From Gnetum montanum (Eukaryota > Streptophyta > Gnetopsida > Gnetales > Gnetaceae): a stretch of DNA of 64,000 nucleotides. The notes beneath the pieces are model-generated. The model ran no database searches and was not told the origin of the DNA. It saw only the letters and a list, made by a program, of their open reading frames with translations. Location of the stretch: positions 103,763 to 167,762 of the forward strand of contig MNCI01002086.1 of NCBI GenBank assembly GCA_015680685.1, read 5' to 3'. Positions 34,300 through 46,259 of the stretch are shown here, in pieces (positions within the stretch are counted from its first letter, which is position 1; each line of letters starts with the position of its first letter). Made by a program: the position numbers and the translations under genes.

Positions 34300-35700
34300 T
34301 ATTAGTTTCAACATTTATGCTTAAAGTTAAAATAGCAAAAGGATTTGATGTAGCAAGAGAAAGCTTTAATGAAATATCAACTTTTGTAAAAAAGGGAGAT
34401 CTAATAGAAAATGATAGTACAAATTTTCCATCATATTGTCTATAATGATTGACCTTACATCCAGAATCTTTACCATTACCTATAGTCTACTTATTAATAT
34501 AAGCATTAATCTTTGAGTTAACAATATTCTTGTGAAATAAGGAAAAAATTGTCTTCCTAGTTATATGTCCAAATTGATCAATACTTTTTATAGTGCTAGT
34601 AAAAATATTCATAGAAGCTTATATTTTCTCTAGTTTTTTTTTTTTTTTGCCATTGGATTGTTCTTATCATTGATAGTAACTTGATATTTTATATCTTTAA
34701 TTTTAGATTATTTTTTAAATCTTCATCTTCAACATTTTTTTTCTTTTTCTCATAATCCTTTTCCTTGAATAAAAAAGGATGAGCATTAAACAAATTTCAT
34801 TCATGATGATAAAAGTTGCAAAAATTAGGAAAATTATAATATGTAATTGCCTTAAGAGAATCCTTTCCACTTGCTTGTAACATCGATTTCTTTTTACATT
34901 TAAGAAGATTAATTTCAACAAAAGAACATTTATGAAAACCAAATGCTATAGAAGTAGATTCCATATGCTTAATGGGACCAAGAAGACTAATAACTTCCTC
35001 ATCAGATTGTGAAAAATCAATCGAAGATTAAATAGCTTAATAAAAAATTAGAACTTTAGAATATTCTTTAGAGTGGACATAAAAAATTAGAGTCCACTCA
35101 TGAATAATTAGTATTGCATGCTTATGTCTAAATGATTTTATATCTAGGGTATGCTACAACATCAAAGCATTGCCTAGCTCAACAAGCAAGGCAAAACAAG
35201 AACAATATCTCACATGAAGGACTTGAATATCACGTTTTTTATCATATCATTTAACTATGAAATGAAAATTGGATTATGAGGTCAATAACCCAAAACTTGA
35301 TCGAACACATATTATGGGGGGGTTGTTAAGGTGATGTGACGAACACATATTATGATGTAAGCTTAGTAATCAGGAACTTATATACATTATTACGGAGAAA
35401 AAAATTCAAATGTCTTAGTTGCATCAACATCACTAGAAGAAGGTGTCATAAATTTTTACTTGCTAACTTGTAAATCTGCATTTTCATTATATGTTTTAGG
35501 GGTAAATATTGTTAAAATATTTTTTTGGTCCCAGTAAATTTTTGCTCACTAGTTTATAAATCTATGCATTCTTAGCATTAACAAAAAGTTCTGCATCAAT
35601 AGAAAAAGTAGAAATTTTGACATCAGTTGAATAAATTGGAGATAATTTAAAATTCCCCGAAGAAGTCTAATTCAAACGGAAGAGAGAAATAAAATCCATG
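34300..35700 (-). pseudogene. Unrecognised decayed coding stretch
   Basis: The minus strand shows runs that read like protein, broken by stops. The first is MDFISLFRLN near 35690, then STFSIDAELFVNAKNA near 35600. MESTSIAFGFHKCSFVEI with a following Cys/Lys stretch lies near 34950, QFGHITRKTIFSLFHKNIVN near 34560, and GKDSGCKVNHYRQYDGKFVL near 34450. I do not recognise the family. It lies head to head with the eIF3b fragment. It could be a host gene remnant or an old transposon gene. Confidence 0.35.
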
Positions 35701-36157
35701 AGGGAAAAAAAAAAAATATCCCGTAATGAAGAAACATCAAACCCCCTTCTTAGTGCATTGGGTTATTTTGTAATGCCATTCTATTGAATCACAATGCTAT
35801 CATAAATAACTACCCCCAATGCTATGATTATATTGCATTTGTGCACCGAAAACATGGTAGTATTGGACAAAAGCGACACTTACGAAACCAAATTAACTTT
35901 TAAAAAAATAGCCGACGGAGATCAAATTAACAATATGAAATTTCGCGTATATACAATAACAATAAATAATAATGATAAGTAATCTAATATGTGATGATTA
36001 ATCATCCACCAACAGCCACGAAGTTCCTAGAAACCCAGTCAACTACGTATTTAATCATAAAATTTTATTTTCTCCATTCCAAAGAAGTGGGTTTTGAGGC
36101 AGAAACCCTTACACAGGGAAGGAAAGTGACAAGAAGTGACGGAATTTGAGCATCGAA

Positions 36158-37706
36158 ATGGAGTGTAGTTGGTCACGAAGGGACCCTATACTAGCAGTCT
36201 ATGCGCCTGAGGCATGTTGGGGAAACCAACCTGCTAGAGCGAGTATTTTATCATACAGAATCTGAAACAATCCGATGTATTATCTCTGATTATGAACAAT
36301 GATCTGCAATTGTTTACTTGATACTGTAAAATGTTTTCTGAGTCTTAGGTGAGATTGCTTCAAGTCGCTCAAAAGATGGTATTAGCAGAGAAAAATTTAT
36401 TCAGTGTTACTGATTGCAAACTGTTTTGGCAAAGCAATGGAGACTACCTTGCTGTGAAAGTGGATCGATATACACCGTCAAAGAACGTTATATATACTGG
36501 TTTTCAGCTGTTCTGTGTCAAGGAAGGAAATATTTCGATAGAGGTGTTAGAGCTGGAAAACAGAAATGTTAAAGTCATTGCCTTTGCATGGGAACCTAAG
36601 GGACATAGGTTCGCCATTATTCATGGAGAAGGATCTCGGAATAACGTCAGCTTTTATTCCATGAATCGTCAGAATGGTAGCCGGTTGACCAAACTGGGGA
36701 CATTGAAAGGAAAGCAAGCTGATTCGCTCTACTGGTCTCCTACTGGGCTGGTTGTAATACTTGCAGGGCTCGAAGATTTCAAAGGTCAGCTTGAATTCTT
36801 TAACGTTTCCCAACTCAGAACTATGAGGAAAACGGAACACTTTATGGCCAATAATATTGAGTGGGATTCTACTGGAAGGTGAGTCAATGAAGAATTTTTT
36901 ATTTCCATTCTTTCGAGTTACGCTATTTTACCTTACTTCGTAGATAGGTACAGGCATTGTGCTTCGAATCGAACTCGTAGTCTAACACATTTTAGGGTCT
37001 CCAAGATGGCTTGATAAAAATATAAAATAATTCGGCTTAACAGAATGGGTAAATTTGCTATAGATACTGTACTTATGTGATCTTTCGCTTTCAAGATGAA
37101 TACTATGTTTGCTATTTAATATTTATTATACTTTTTTTATCAGGTATCTAGCCACTTCAGTTACCTCTGTTCAGCATGAGTTGGAAAATGGTTTCAACAT
37201 TTGGTCTTTCGCCGGAAAGCTGTTGTGCTGGATCCCAAGCAATCATTTCTCCGGAGTACAAACTACAAACCTGCGATCTGTATATTTTCTGTTTTTTTCC
37301 CCTTAAATATATATTTGTGCCGTTACCTTTTTCTTAGTAAGCTTACTGTAGCGTTTGCTGTTTCCCTGTTGTCTGCGCTGTATAGTGATTATGGAAGCCA
37401 AGTTCCCCCTCTTTGTTAAGTCGTGAAAAAGAGGAAGTGATCCCCAAGACTCTTAAGAAATATAGAAAGGAGCATGAAGCTGAAATGGGGGATGTTTCAC
37501 TATTGCTATATGAGCAGGGTAGAGAGAAAAGAAGGAAACTGGAAAACGTTTGGTTGGAAATAATGAAAAAGTGGAAAACCTTTCAGGAAGACAATAAATT
37601 CAAAAGACAAAAGCTACCGGATGAACAGGTGAGTAAAGATGAGGAATATGAAGACGACGAGGAGGAAGAGGATGAGGAAGAGTTTTCTGCATTCACTTTG
37701 CTCTAA
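36158..37706 (+). pseudogene. eIF3b C-terminal-half gene fragment with introns
   Basis: Translation initiation factor 3 subunit b organises the eIF3 complex on the 40S ribosome. My exon model is 36158-36238, 36349-36878, 37144-37279 and 37398-37706, giving 351 codons in one frame. That compares with about 700 residues in full plant eIF3b. Matches include GNQPAR at the first exon end, KNLFSVTDCKLFWQS, YLAVKVDRY, AFAWEPKGHRFAIIHGEG, SPTGLVVILAGL, GQLEFFNV, NIEWDSTGRYLATSV and ENGFNIWSF, then EKEEVIPKTLKKYRKEHEAE. It ends in an acidic tail (DEEYEDDEEEEDEEE). The N-terminal RRM and first beta-propeller blades are missing. Introns show it is a DNA-level copy, not a processed one. The first intron starts GC, and the W-R-P motif before the last exon is lost. 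Truncated pseudogene is likeliest; expression is possible. Confidence 0.85.
36239..36348 (+). other. GC-AG intron of the eIF3b fragment
   Basis: To keep NQPAR joined to VRLLQVAQK in frame, the intron must run AGA|GCGAGT...TCTTAG|GTG (110 bases). A GC donor is rare but accepted. It may instead be a GT-to-GC mutation. The next intron (36879-37143) has a standard AG|GTGAGT...CAG. Confidence 0.6.
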
Positions 37707-38029
37707 ATTTGATCGTAGATGTTCGGTTGGACATAATTCTATACTTTGGATCAAAATAGGTTAAATTTAAGGCTATTAAGGCTTTGGATCCTATTTTCAA
37801 CCATGTGTTATTTAAAAGTGTTTTTTTTTTCTTTGATGCACGGAAATTTGGGGCTGGTAATCCCACCTAATATTAATTTGATAAAGATCTCATAAAAAAT
37901 AGCATAACATTTTCAAGTTGTTACTAAGAAAGCTTTTTGATTGTAATTGTCATAAAAAATGATAGAATGTCAAACCATAAGTAAGAGAGTGAAAAACTCA
38001 TTAAAAGTTTTGCATTCAGTTTGAGGAAG
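37707..38029. other. Downstream flank of the eIF3b fragment
   Basis: No gene. It probably contains the old 3' UTR of the fragment. No clear polyadenylation signal recognised. Confidence 0.5.
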
Positions 38030-38034
38030 GTTAT

Positions 38035-38811
38035 TGATGAGTCATCATAGTTGGGCTGCATTGATGGGATGCCATTGATGTAACCCTGTTGATGGGATCT
38101 CATCGACATAGGGTTTGACATATTGATGTTGATGTGGCACCTTGTCTTTGCCTATAAATGTGTGCTGACTTGTTGCATTTATGGCATTCTTTTCATAGTT
38201 TTAATGAAGCTCTTGTAATTTTTTCCTATAAAAGTTAGAATATTTTCTGAGTGCCCATAGTAGGAGTCAAAGTGCAAAGATCTTTATTAGAATATTGATG
38301 CACCTAAGCACATCAATGTGAACCACAATAAAGATGAGCTTTCCTGATAAAACCTTGTAGCACTTGGAATAGGTGAATGTTTTATTTATGCATTTAATAT
38401 TTGTGCGATTTACTTTAATGTTTTTAAGTAATTAATTAATATCAATTAAATAGCAAACATAAGTACGACCACTTCAAGTGTATGTTTGACACTTGGTAAT
38501 CCCAATAGCACTTAACGCTTGGTAAATATTAGTTAGTCATTAAATTAATTAAGCATTCAATTACTTTATTCTTGTTCTTAGGCAACTTAATTCATAAAAG
38601 ATAAAATGATAAAAATCATGTGCCTCAATTACAGTTAATCATACACTTGCACTTCACAAGTGGAATTGAGAAGATAACGATTACAATGGTTAGATTCAAC
38701 TCCTAGAAACAGGTGTACTTAGAAAGCTAAAGTCTATGAAATTCGACTGGATCGCTAAGTGAACATTAGTGATTTGTAGGGTTGGGTGTAGGGTATACTC
38801 ACTGCTCATCA
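38035..38811 (+). repeat. 5' LTR of element III
   Basis: 777 bp, TGATGAGTCATCATAG...TGCTCATCA. The U3 has TTGATGGGAT-type repeats (38065-38110). The TATA is GCCTATAAATGTG (near 38151). Confidence 0.93.
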
Positions 38812-38812
38812 G

Positions 38813-38830
38813 TGGCATAATTTTTGGGGA
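38813..38830 (+). promoter_or_regulatory. Primer-binding site of element III (mutated)
   Basis: TGGCATAATTTTTGGGGA, where element II has TGGCGCCATTGCCGGGGA. Most changes are C to T or G to A. Confidence 0.75.
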
Positions 38831-38939
38831 CTTTAGTTAGCTACATGCATTATCTAGAACTTAGTGAAAATTATTAAAAATTTTTGTAACAAACTTTAAA
38901 GTTATAATTATTCAAAATAGTAATAATAATGTAAGAGCA

Positions 38940-41420
38940 CACTACTATTTTCTTTCAATCTAAAATATCTTCTTTTCACAAGGATGATTCTCTGTCAAGG
39001 TTTGAGCATATATCTAATCAACAAAGGAATGAACGGTCAAATTCACCAATGCCCCAACAATGTAGAGTGGTATATACTTATCATGATGAGTATGTGCCAA
39101 ACTTCACCTTCATCTTACATCAGGATGAACAGTTGTGATGGAGGGACATGGAGGACAACATTGTGTTGCCACTTGATTGATTAGTTCCTACGATGCTGCA
39201 CCAAACTCTTATGAGGCTGTGCATCTAGGGGCTCAATGCTAAATACATTGTGCAATATCATGACTATTGAGATTTCCATCTCATTGAGGCACAATGCAAA
39301 AGAGATTGACAACAATAGAGGGCAAGTAGTTCGATAAACTCTTGTTCCTGCTAGGCCAAAAAAGATAGTGAGGATCCCTTCACTGACTCTAAAGGTGGGA
39401 GTGATGGCAGGGATAAAGACAAGCATCATAATGATGATCATGGTCATGATCATAGAAGAGGAGGTGGCAGACATCATGGTGATACTAGTTCTCCTTCCTC
39501 TTCATCTTCATCATCCTCTTCTTCCTCCTTTAGCTTTAACTGAAGTTGCAGAGGCTGTGACCATGATGGAGGTGATCAGCGGGACAAAGATGATTGTAGG
39601 ACCCATTATACTAGTCAAGACTAGGGGCATGGACAATTAAGGGAGGCTCACCACCATGAAAAAATGGAAAGTAGAGGGCATCATGGGCATTACAGAGGCT
39701 ACGACCATGATGATCCTTTGCTTGCAACTTGAAACATGCTAAACATCACAGAGGTAGTGAGAATTCCAATAAGGCATGTGAAAGGTAGTAGAATCAAGCG
39801 GTTGGATATGAACAATATCCCCAAGTTTGAAGGGGGATACAACTTAGATTCAAAAAATCATCTTCAAGCCTTTCATGATGCTTGTGCCTTACAGAATGTG
39901 GAGAAAAAAATGGTAAAATCTAAAGCTATTTCCAAGGATGCTCATCAAAAAAGCTAAAAATTGGTATTGATCCTTGGAACTAGAATCAATTTGTAGGTGG
40001 AGTACGATGCTTGAACTCTTCAATGACAAGTATTAAACATACTCCTTAATGTCCTACTTGAGAAAGTAGATCCACAAGGTTGGAAGTAGGGAATACATAA
40101 ACCCTCAGACATAGCCATGGATAGGTATTATTCTCTCTTGTACTGATGTCCTAGTCATGGTTATTCTAAAGGGGAGTAGCTTTGCCATATCATAGATGGG
40201 CTCTACATAGAAACAAGGAGAACTTGTGGGATCTATGCCCAAGGGAGACTTTCAAAACTAAGGGCCTATCAAATTCAAAGGCTAATTAAGCAGGTTGCCA
40301 AAGAAGAAGAAGAGTTAAGAAAAAGGGAAAGTGTAAAGGAGTACAACCAAGATCATTCCATCAGAAAAAGAGAGGTGTAGTTCTGTGATAATGAGGAGGA
40401 GGCACTACTTGATGAGGTGATGCAATAAAAGACCTTGCCAATTTAAAAGTCAAATTCTAGAATTTTTTCCAAGGTAGATAAAATGTGGGACCCTTTGGAT
40501 AAAAAGTCCCAAATTGCTCTAAAAATAGCAAAGGAATCTATAGAGCAAAGTAGTGATTGTGATTGCAGGAGAAGGAAGGAAGTTGAACGTACCCACCAAA
40601 GTGGTAAGGGAAAGGTTGCTGTAGTAGAGGAGGTTGTGGTGTTTGAAATAGATGATGATGTTGGATGTGACATTTGCCAATACGAACATCCTAAGGAAGG
40701 TTGTCTCATTATGTCACACTTGTAAGAATCTAGAGTGTACACTCTATATCCTAAAAGAGTAAGAAGGTAAGCACCCATAAAGTAGCCTTATCGTTAAGGC
40801 AACCCTAGGCAATTCCACCAACAACAAGCCTATTATCCAAGTGGAGCTCCACCACAACCTTATGAGTAGTACCATTAGTGGTAGCATCCACAGTCATGGG
40901 GGATGCCACCACCAAGGTAGCATTATCCTTATCAACAACTTGATCTATATGGGTACTATGTTTAGCAGCCCATTTCTTTGTGTGACTCTTCCATTTATGC
41001 TTCATTCTAGGATCACTACAACCCTCCTGAGTACTACAAAGTCCAATCCTCAAGAGGGAAATCCCCATTTCCTCACTACCCTCATCATCCTTTTGCACAT
41101 GTTCCTCTATCCTCAAACTTAATTACCATATGCTCCATTAATGTAGGGTGAAATTCCAACCCAATTGTAGGAACATAACACCACTAGGGCTTTTAAGTTA
41201 TAGCTGGCTTCTCAGCTGAGTGGTTCGAAAACCAAATCTTGAAAAAGACCATTCTTTCAAAATAATAGTCCTATAAAGCCCTCATAGACTTACACAACTA
41301 ATAACCCTACTTCTCCCTCATCCTCTACATCCACACCATTCAAGTTCCCTTCTAACCAAACACCTCCCAAAGTACATATTATCATGTTAACCCATGTGGT
41401 AACTAATTGGATTAAGGTTG
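38940..41420 (+). pseudogene. Gag of element III
   Basis: Decayed. In order it shows VVYTYHDEYVPNFTF (39070), a His/Ser/Arg-rich segment (39370-39640), IKRLDMNNIPKFEGGYN and HLQAFHDACALQN (39790-39910), and a capsid-like part whose motifs match II (QIQRLIKQVAKEEEELRK, about 40270). Then come a charged stretch and the zinc-knuckle-like CDICQYEHPKEGC (about 40670), and a Pro/Tyr-rich tail (40780-41150). Stops and shifts are frequent. Confidence 0.82.
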
Positions 41421-41870
41421 GCCACCTTCCTAGGAAGAGATTTGATCTTAGGAGTCCCTTTATTTATCTACAAATTGCTAGGAATGAGCCTTGCAAGACT
41501 CTTCTAGATTTAGGTTTTGGTGTAAATTTGATTTCTCATGAGATGTACAAAGCCTAGAACCTACCTCCATTCAAGAAGAGCAACATTTGTCTTGAGTTGG
41601 CAGACTAGTCCATCACCATTCCCTTGCACTTGGTGGAGGACATTATGACCACCATCTATGAGTGGTCCTATCCTACTAACTTCCTAGTGATCTATGTTGA
41701 TAATTGTAAGGGGGACTTTCCAATCACCATGGGAAGGACTTGGTTGAGCACCATTGATGCATAGCTAAGAATCAAAGTCCTCTCCTTGGAGATTTTCAAG
41801 ATAAATGCATTTGGAAAAATAGAGAAGAAGAGAGTTCCATGCATCACCTACAGTGATACAAGGTGAAACT
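41421..41870 (+). pseudogene. Aspartic protease of element III
   Basis: Active-site stretch TLLDLGFGVNLISHEMY (about 41500), with the DLG triplet usual in Athila-type proteases. The C-terminal motif ITMGRTWLSTIDA (about 41725) and KRVPCITYSDT (41830) follow. In-frame TAG codons replace likely Gln codons at about 41555 and 41608. This is the best-preserved protease of the three. Confidence 0.82.
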
Positions 41871-42179
41871 ATGTGTAGAAACTATGATCCATAAAATGTA
41901 CATCCATCATAGCATGCAGATAATATGAAAATAAGACAAAAATTCAAAGGTGCCTGTATGTAGCATCTACAAAATAGGAGGGTAGCTAGTGGCTAATAAT
42001 TGATCTTGATAGTAGCTCAAAAATTTGCATGGAACCAACTAAGAGCCTAATGAGTACCTATGTTAAAGGCATGGTTCAACTGGAGTGAGTTCATTGCCAA
42101 CTCTTCGATGATGAACCTAATGACACCAATTAAAGAGGGCTGGAAATTCATAAAAGTTTCAAACAAGAGCCCTTAGAGT

Positions 42180-43210
42180 TGAAAGCTCTACTTGCCGGCA
42201 TGTAATATGCTTTTATGAACAATGGAAAGTTGATGATAATCAATGCCAACCTTGCTTTTGAATAAAAAAAGAAGTTGTTGAAGGTAATTAACAAATGGCC
42301 AATAGCCTTGCTTGGTCATATCCTAAACTCACTAGGATTGATCCTAGGATATGCCAATACCACATATATACAAATCCTTTCATAAAGCCAAAGAGGTAGC
42401 CACAATGGCAGTTGAATCCCAAACTGAAGTAGATCATCAAGGGGGAGATTAAATAACTCCTTAAGGTAGGGTTCATCAATCCAATTGTGGATAGCAAGTG
42501 GGTTAGCTGACTTGTAATAGTGCCAAAAAAGGTGGCAAGTGGAGGGTGTGTATTAACTTTAGGCTTTTGTTCATGGCGATGTACAAAGACCATTTCCTAT
42601 TGCCATTTGTGGACCAAGTGTTGGACACCATCTTTGGGCATTGCTACTATAGCTTTTTGGATGGATATAGTGGCTATAACCAAATCTATGTTGCACCAAA
42701 GGATCAAGCTAAAACCACATTCACAAGTTTTTAGGGAACTTTTGCATATAGAAAGATGCCCTTTGGCCTATAAAATTCCCTTGCAACCTTCCAACGTCTT
42801 ATCTTAAGCATCTTTCAATAGTAGATTGGTAGCAGGGTGAAAGTCTTCATGGATGACTTCTCCACCTCTGGCGCTACATTTGAGTAAGCCCTAGTCCACC
42901 TTGTGCAAGTATTAAAGAGGTGTGTAGAGATCAACTTTCAATTTAATTGGAAAAAGAGACATTTGATGGTCTAGGAGGGCATTGTCTTAGAACATAGAAT
43001 ATCACAAGTAGGAACTAAGGTGGACCTTGAGAAACTAAGGGTCATCTAAGGAATTACCTACCAACCGAATACTATCAAAGATGTTCGATCATTTCTTGGT
43101 TACACTAGCTACCATTGGTAATTCATAAATAATTTCTTTAAGATTGCTAAATCATTGGTGGAGCTGACAAAGTAAGATGCTTTATTTGCTTGGACTGAGG
43201 AATGCAAGAA
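42180..43210 (+). pseudogene. Reverse transcriptase of element III
   Basis: Motifs are WRVCINFRLL and YKDHFLLPFVDQVLDTIFGH (42546-42640), FLDGYSGYNQI (42655-42690), KMPFGL (42755) and the intact catalytic VFMDDFSTS (about 42845). Thumb motifs VDLEKLRVI and SFLGYTSYHW follow to 43130. A frameshift lies near 42535, and TAG/TAA codons occur at about 42733, 42770, 42824 and elsewhere. Confidence 0.87.
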
Positions 43211-43640
43211 TGCATTCCAACAACTAAAGAAGAAGCTTGTAGAAACTCCAATTCCATAAGCACCTTATTGATCTAGATCATTCCACATTATAATGGATGC
43301 ATCAAATTATGCATTGTGAGGCATGATCACATAGTTGGATGATTAGAAATGTCCTTACTACATCCACTATGCGAGCCAAAGCATTGTGGGTGCATAGTTA
43401 AACTACTTCACAACAGAGAAAGAATTGATGGAAGTGGTGTATTCCTTGGGAAAATTTAGGCACTATGTACTTAGGTACAAGGTGTTTTTGCACATAGACC
43501 ATAGTACAATTTGCTTCCTTGTGAACAAACCAATGGTGAGCCTTCATGTCATACAGTGGTTAGTAATCTTAAATGAATTCAATCTCATGATGGTAGATCA
43601 AAAGGAAATTGATAGCATGGTCATTGATCGCTTGTCTTAG
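43211..43640 (+). pseudogene. RNase H of element III
   Basis: IIMDASNYAL (first Asp), TTEKELMEVVYSLGKF (Glu) and FLHIDHSTI (Asp) are visible between 43290 and 43515. The C-terminal part has LNEFNLMMVDQKE. Three or more stops are present. Confidence 0.8.
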
Positions 43641-43699
43641 TTGAGATAGGACAACAAAGAGGAGAAGATTCCACTTTCTAATTAATTTCCTAATGAACT

Positions 43700-45050
43700 C
43701 CTCTTTGCTGGTGCTATAAATGAACAAGTGCCCATTGAACCTAACTAGGACGATGGCATCCTTACCTACCTTCTCACTCAGGAGATGCCACAAGAGCTTA
43801 ATAGCAAGAAGAAACAACATTTTCTCCATCAAGCCAAATGATTCATGGAGATCAACGGGCACATTTACAAGGTGTGTGCCCATGGCCCGGTTCATTGGTG
43901 TGTTCTTGATGCTGACCAACTATGCATCCTCCAAGATGCTCATGAAGATCCTTGCAAGTGACACTATGCTAGGAGATGCGTGACCATTAAGATCATGATG
44001 GAAAGTTTTTATTGGCCAACACTCTTCAGGGTTGCTCACCAATTCATCTGCTCTTGTGAACATTGCCAACATGATGGTGGGATAATTGCTCATGTAGAGG
44101 ATCATTAGTAGTGGATCCAACCATTGGAATCCTTTGACATCTAGGACGTTGAGTGCATGGATCGAATCACACCCAGGTCAAATGCAAAGATGTACATTAT
44201 AGACATTGTTGACTATTGTACGAAATGGATAGAAGTAGTAGCTGTCACTAACTATACATCCTCTACAACTACTCAGTTTGTACAACAAAATGTTGTAAAT
44301 AGGTTTGTGGTGCCATGTGCACTAATTTGTAACAATGGTACTCATTTTACAGGCACCACCTTTCAAAAGCTCATGTAATGCTTAGGGATAGAACATAAAT
44401 TAATAATACCTTACAACCCTTAAGCCAATGGTCAAGCTGAGGTTACAAATAAGGAGATCACTAAGATCTTAACTAGAATAATTAGCAAATATAGGAGAGA
44501 CTAGAGCACAAAAATCAATGATGCCCTTTTGGTCTACTGCTCAACATGGAAACTCCCTATAGGCTATTCTCCCTATGAGCTAGTGTATGGAAAATTGCCA
44601 ACTCTTCGTATTCAATCCAAGATCCATACACTTTCAATAGCTTGTGATCTTGACCTTAACCTTATTATAGCACAGAAAAAGAGACAAATCAACCTTACTA
44701 TGCTAGATGAGAATTGATTGATGGCCCTGTCCTTAAAATGAAGTGCACAAATTAGTTAACAAGTAATGCCATAACCTCAAAATAAGGAAGGTAAAATTTT
44801 GACTAGGAGACAAGGTCCTTTTCTAAAACCCTACACATGTGCCATAACAAACTAAGTTTCAAAAATTGTGGAAAGGGCCTTATATCATTTATGAAATATT
44901 TTCTTCTAGGGTGATGTTGATCTATGAACCTAAAATCCCAAAGAAGAAATTACTGGTCAACAGACAACAAGTAAAACCTTTCCATGAGTTCAAAAAAGCC
45001 AATGACTATAGCACCTTATCAGATGGACAAGCATGCTCAATATTTTGAAT
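43700..45050 (+). pseudogene. Integrase of element III
   Basis: Zinc part ILQDAHEDPCK...HYARR and SCEHCQHDGG (43925-44080). The first catalytic region reads FDI-stop-DVECMD where II has FDIWGIDF: Trp is now TAG and the Asp is Glu. The second Asp is Asn (ICNNGTHF, about 44340). Glu is kept in NGQAEVTNKEI (about 44440). The C-terminus shows WKLPIGYSPYELVYGKLPTL (44548) and WKGPYIIYEIF (44868), ending HFEF-like near 45048. Two of the three catalytic residues are lost. Confidence 0.86.
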
Positions 45051-46059
45051 CTTCTTCTTCCAACTCAGTCATGGGAAAGATTGACATTCAAGCTTATCAT
45101 TTAAAGTGGCTCCTTAGTTTTTACACAAATTTTTGTTTTACACTTTTCTTATTTTTCACATTTTTTATTTTACATCATCTTTAGTGTGTTTTAACTTTCT
45201 TGAATATTTTATAATTTTTTTATATTTCATTTTATGTTGGTTTTTCTTATGTCTTCTTATGATTCTTTTCTTTTTCTATATTTCCAATAGGAAATAGTGT
45301 TGCTATAACAACTATTGATGGTGGTTTGTACTTAATATTTTTGATTGCTAATGTTTGGATTCTCTCTTTGAATTTTGGTATTAATAACTAAGACATGGTT
45401 TCTTTTTCATGGAATAGGCAGTGAGTCCACATCATCCACCCATCCACAAAACTCTATGGCATTTCTTGTTTTGGAAATATGAGGTTTCTTCTTTAATAAG
45501 AACTTTAATGAACTTGTGACCTTGGTAGTTTCCAAACTTGGGAAGGATAAAAATGGATTGACAAGGATGTGACTTCAAGGAGCTTTTATGCTCTTTTTAC
45601 TTTTCTACCCTCTTGAGTGCATGGGTGTTTTCATGGATTTCTTATTGTTTTGCTATTGAACAATAATAGGAAGTTAAAGTCTTTGAATGGTGTGGTTCCC
45701 ATCCAAAAATTCATAAAAACATAAAATTAAAAAAAATGATGGAAATTTAAAGCACACCCCTTAGAAAAAATAATGGGCTACAAGCATTGGTTATGGGACT
45801 AGAAAGACATGTTACCCATGCTTGAAGGTCCTCTCTAACTAAGGCCCTTTCTCACTTCTTTCTTCTTTTTTCTTCTCTTTTAGGAATGGTGATTGATCTA
45901 TGGGAACATTCTTCTATCTTGAGTGGATGGAATGATCTTAGAGTACCAATGCGAAGTCACTGGAAGAGGTTGGTTTTTATTTAGACTAAGGATGAACTTT
46001 ATTGGGTCATTTAACCACAAAATCCACAAGGGACTTCATGTGACCATGATCTCTCTCTC

Positions 46060-46102
<43 letters not shown>

Positions 46103-46259
46103 CACCAATCCTCTCCATCATTCACCTCACTATCGATTTTTTGTATCTTGTTCAATGTCTTAGTTTGATGTGTCAAAATTCTTAGGTAGAGATTTTTTGG
46201 ATTAGGTCCTTAACCTTTCATAATCATTAATTAATCACGGGATCCACGAACTTCTTGGT
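45051..46259 (+). other. 3' noncoding region of element III shared with the other copies
   Basis: No gene. It is the reverse complement of blocks in II, IV, A and V, for example CATGTTACCCATGC near 45808. It contains a CT microsatellite (46049-46100). Confidence 0.6.

Larger units (their letters stand above)
33456..36157. other. AT-rich island between unit V and the eIF3b fragment
   Basis: No LTR element recognised. It holds two SINE-like pieces (33712-33840, 34106-34240) and a decayed minus-strand coding stretch (34300-35700). The last 450 bases before 36158 show nothing I can name. Confidence 0.5.

Noticed and set aside
39181-39477. 98-codon minus-strand frame in the gag of element III
   Set aside because: Met/Ile-rich reading made by reversing the His/Asp/Arg-rich gag segment. 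Purely a shadow.
46049-46100. Long CT tract as a possible regulatory GAGA element
   Set aside because: Similar tracts occur in other copies at this place and elsewhere (6408-6432, 31928-31956) as simple microsatellites. Nothing ties them to promoter function.
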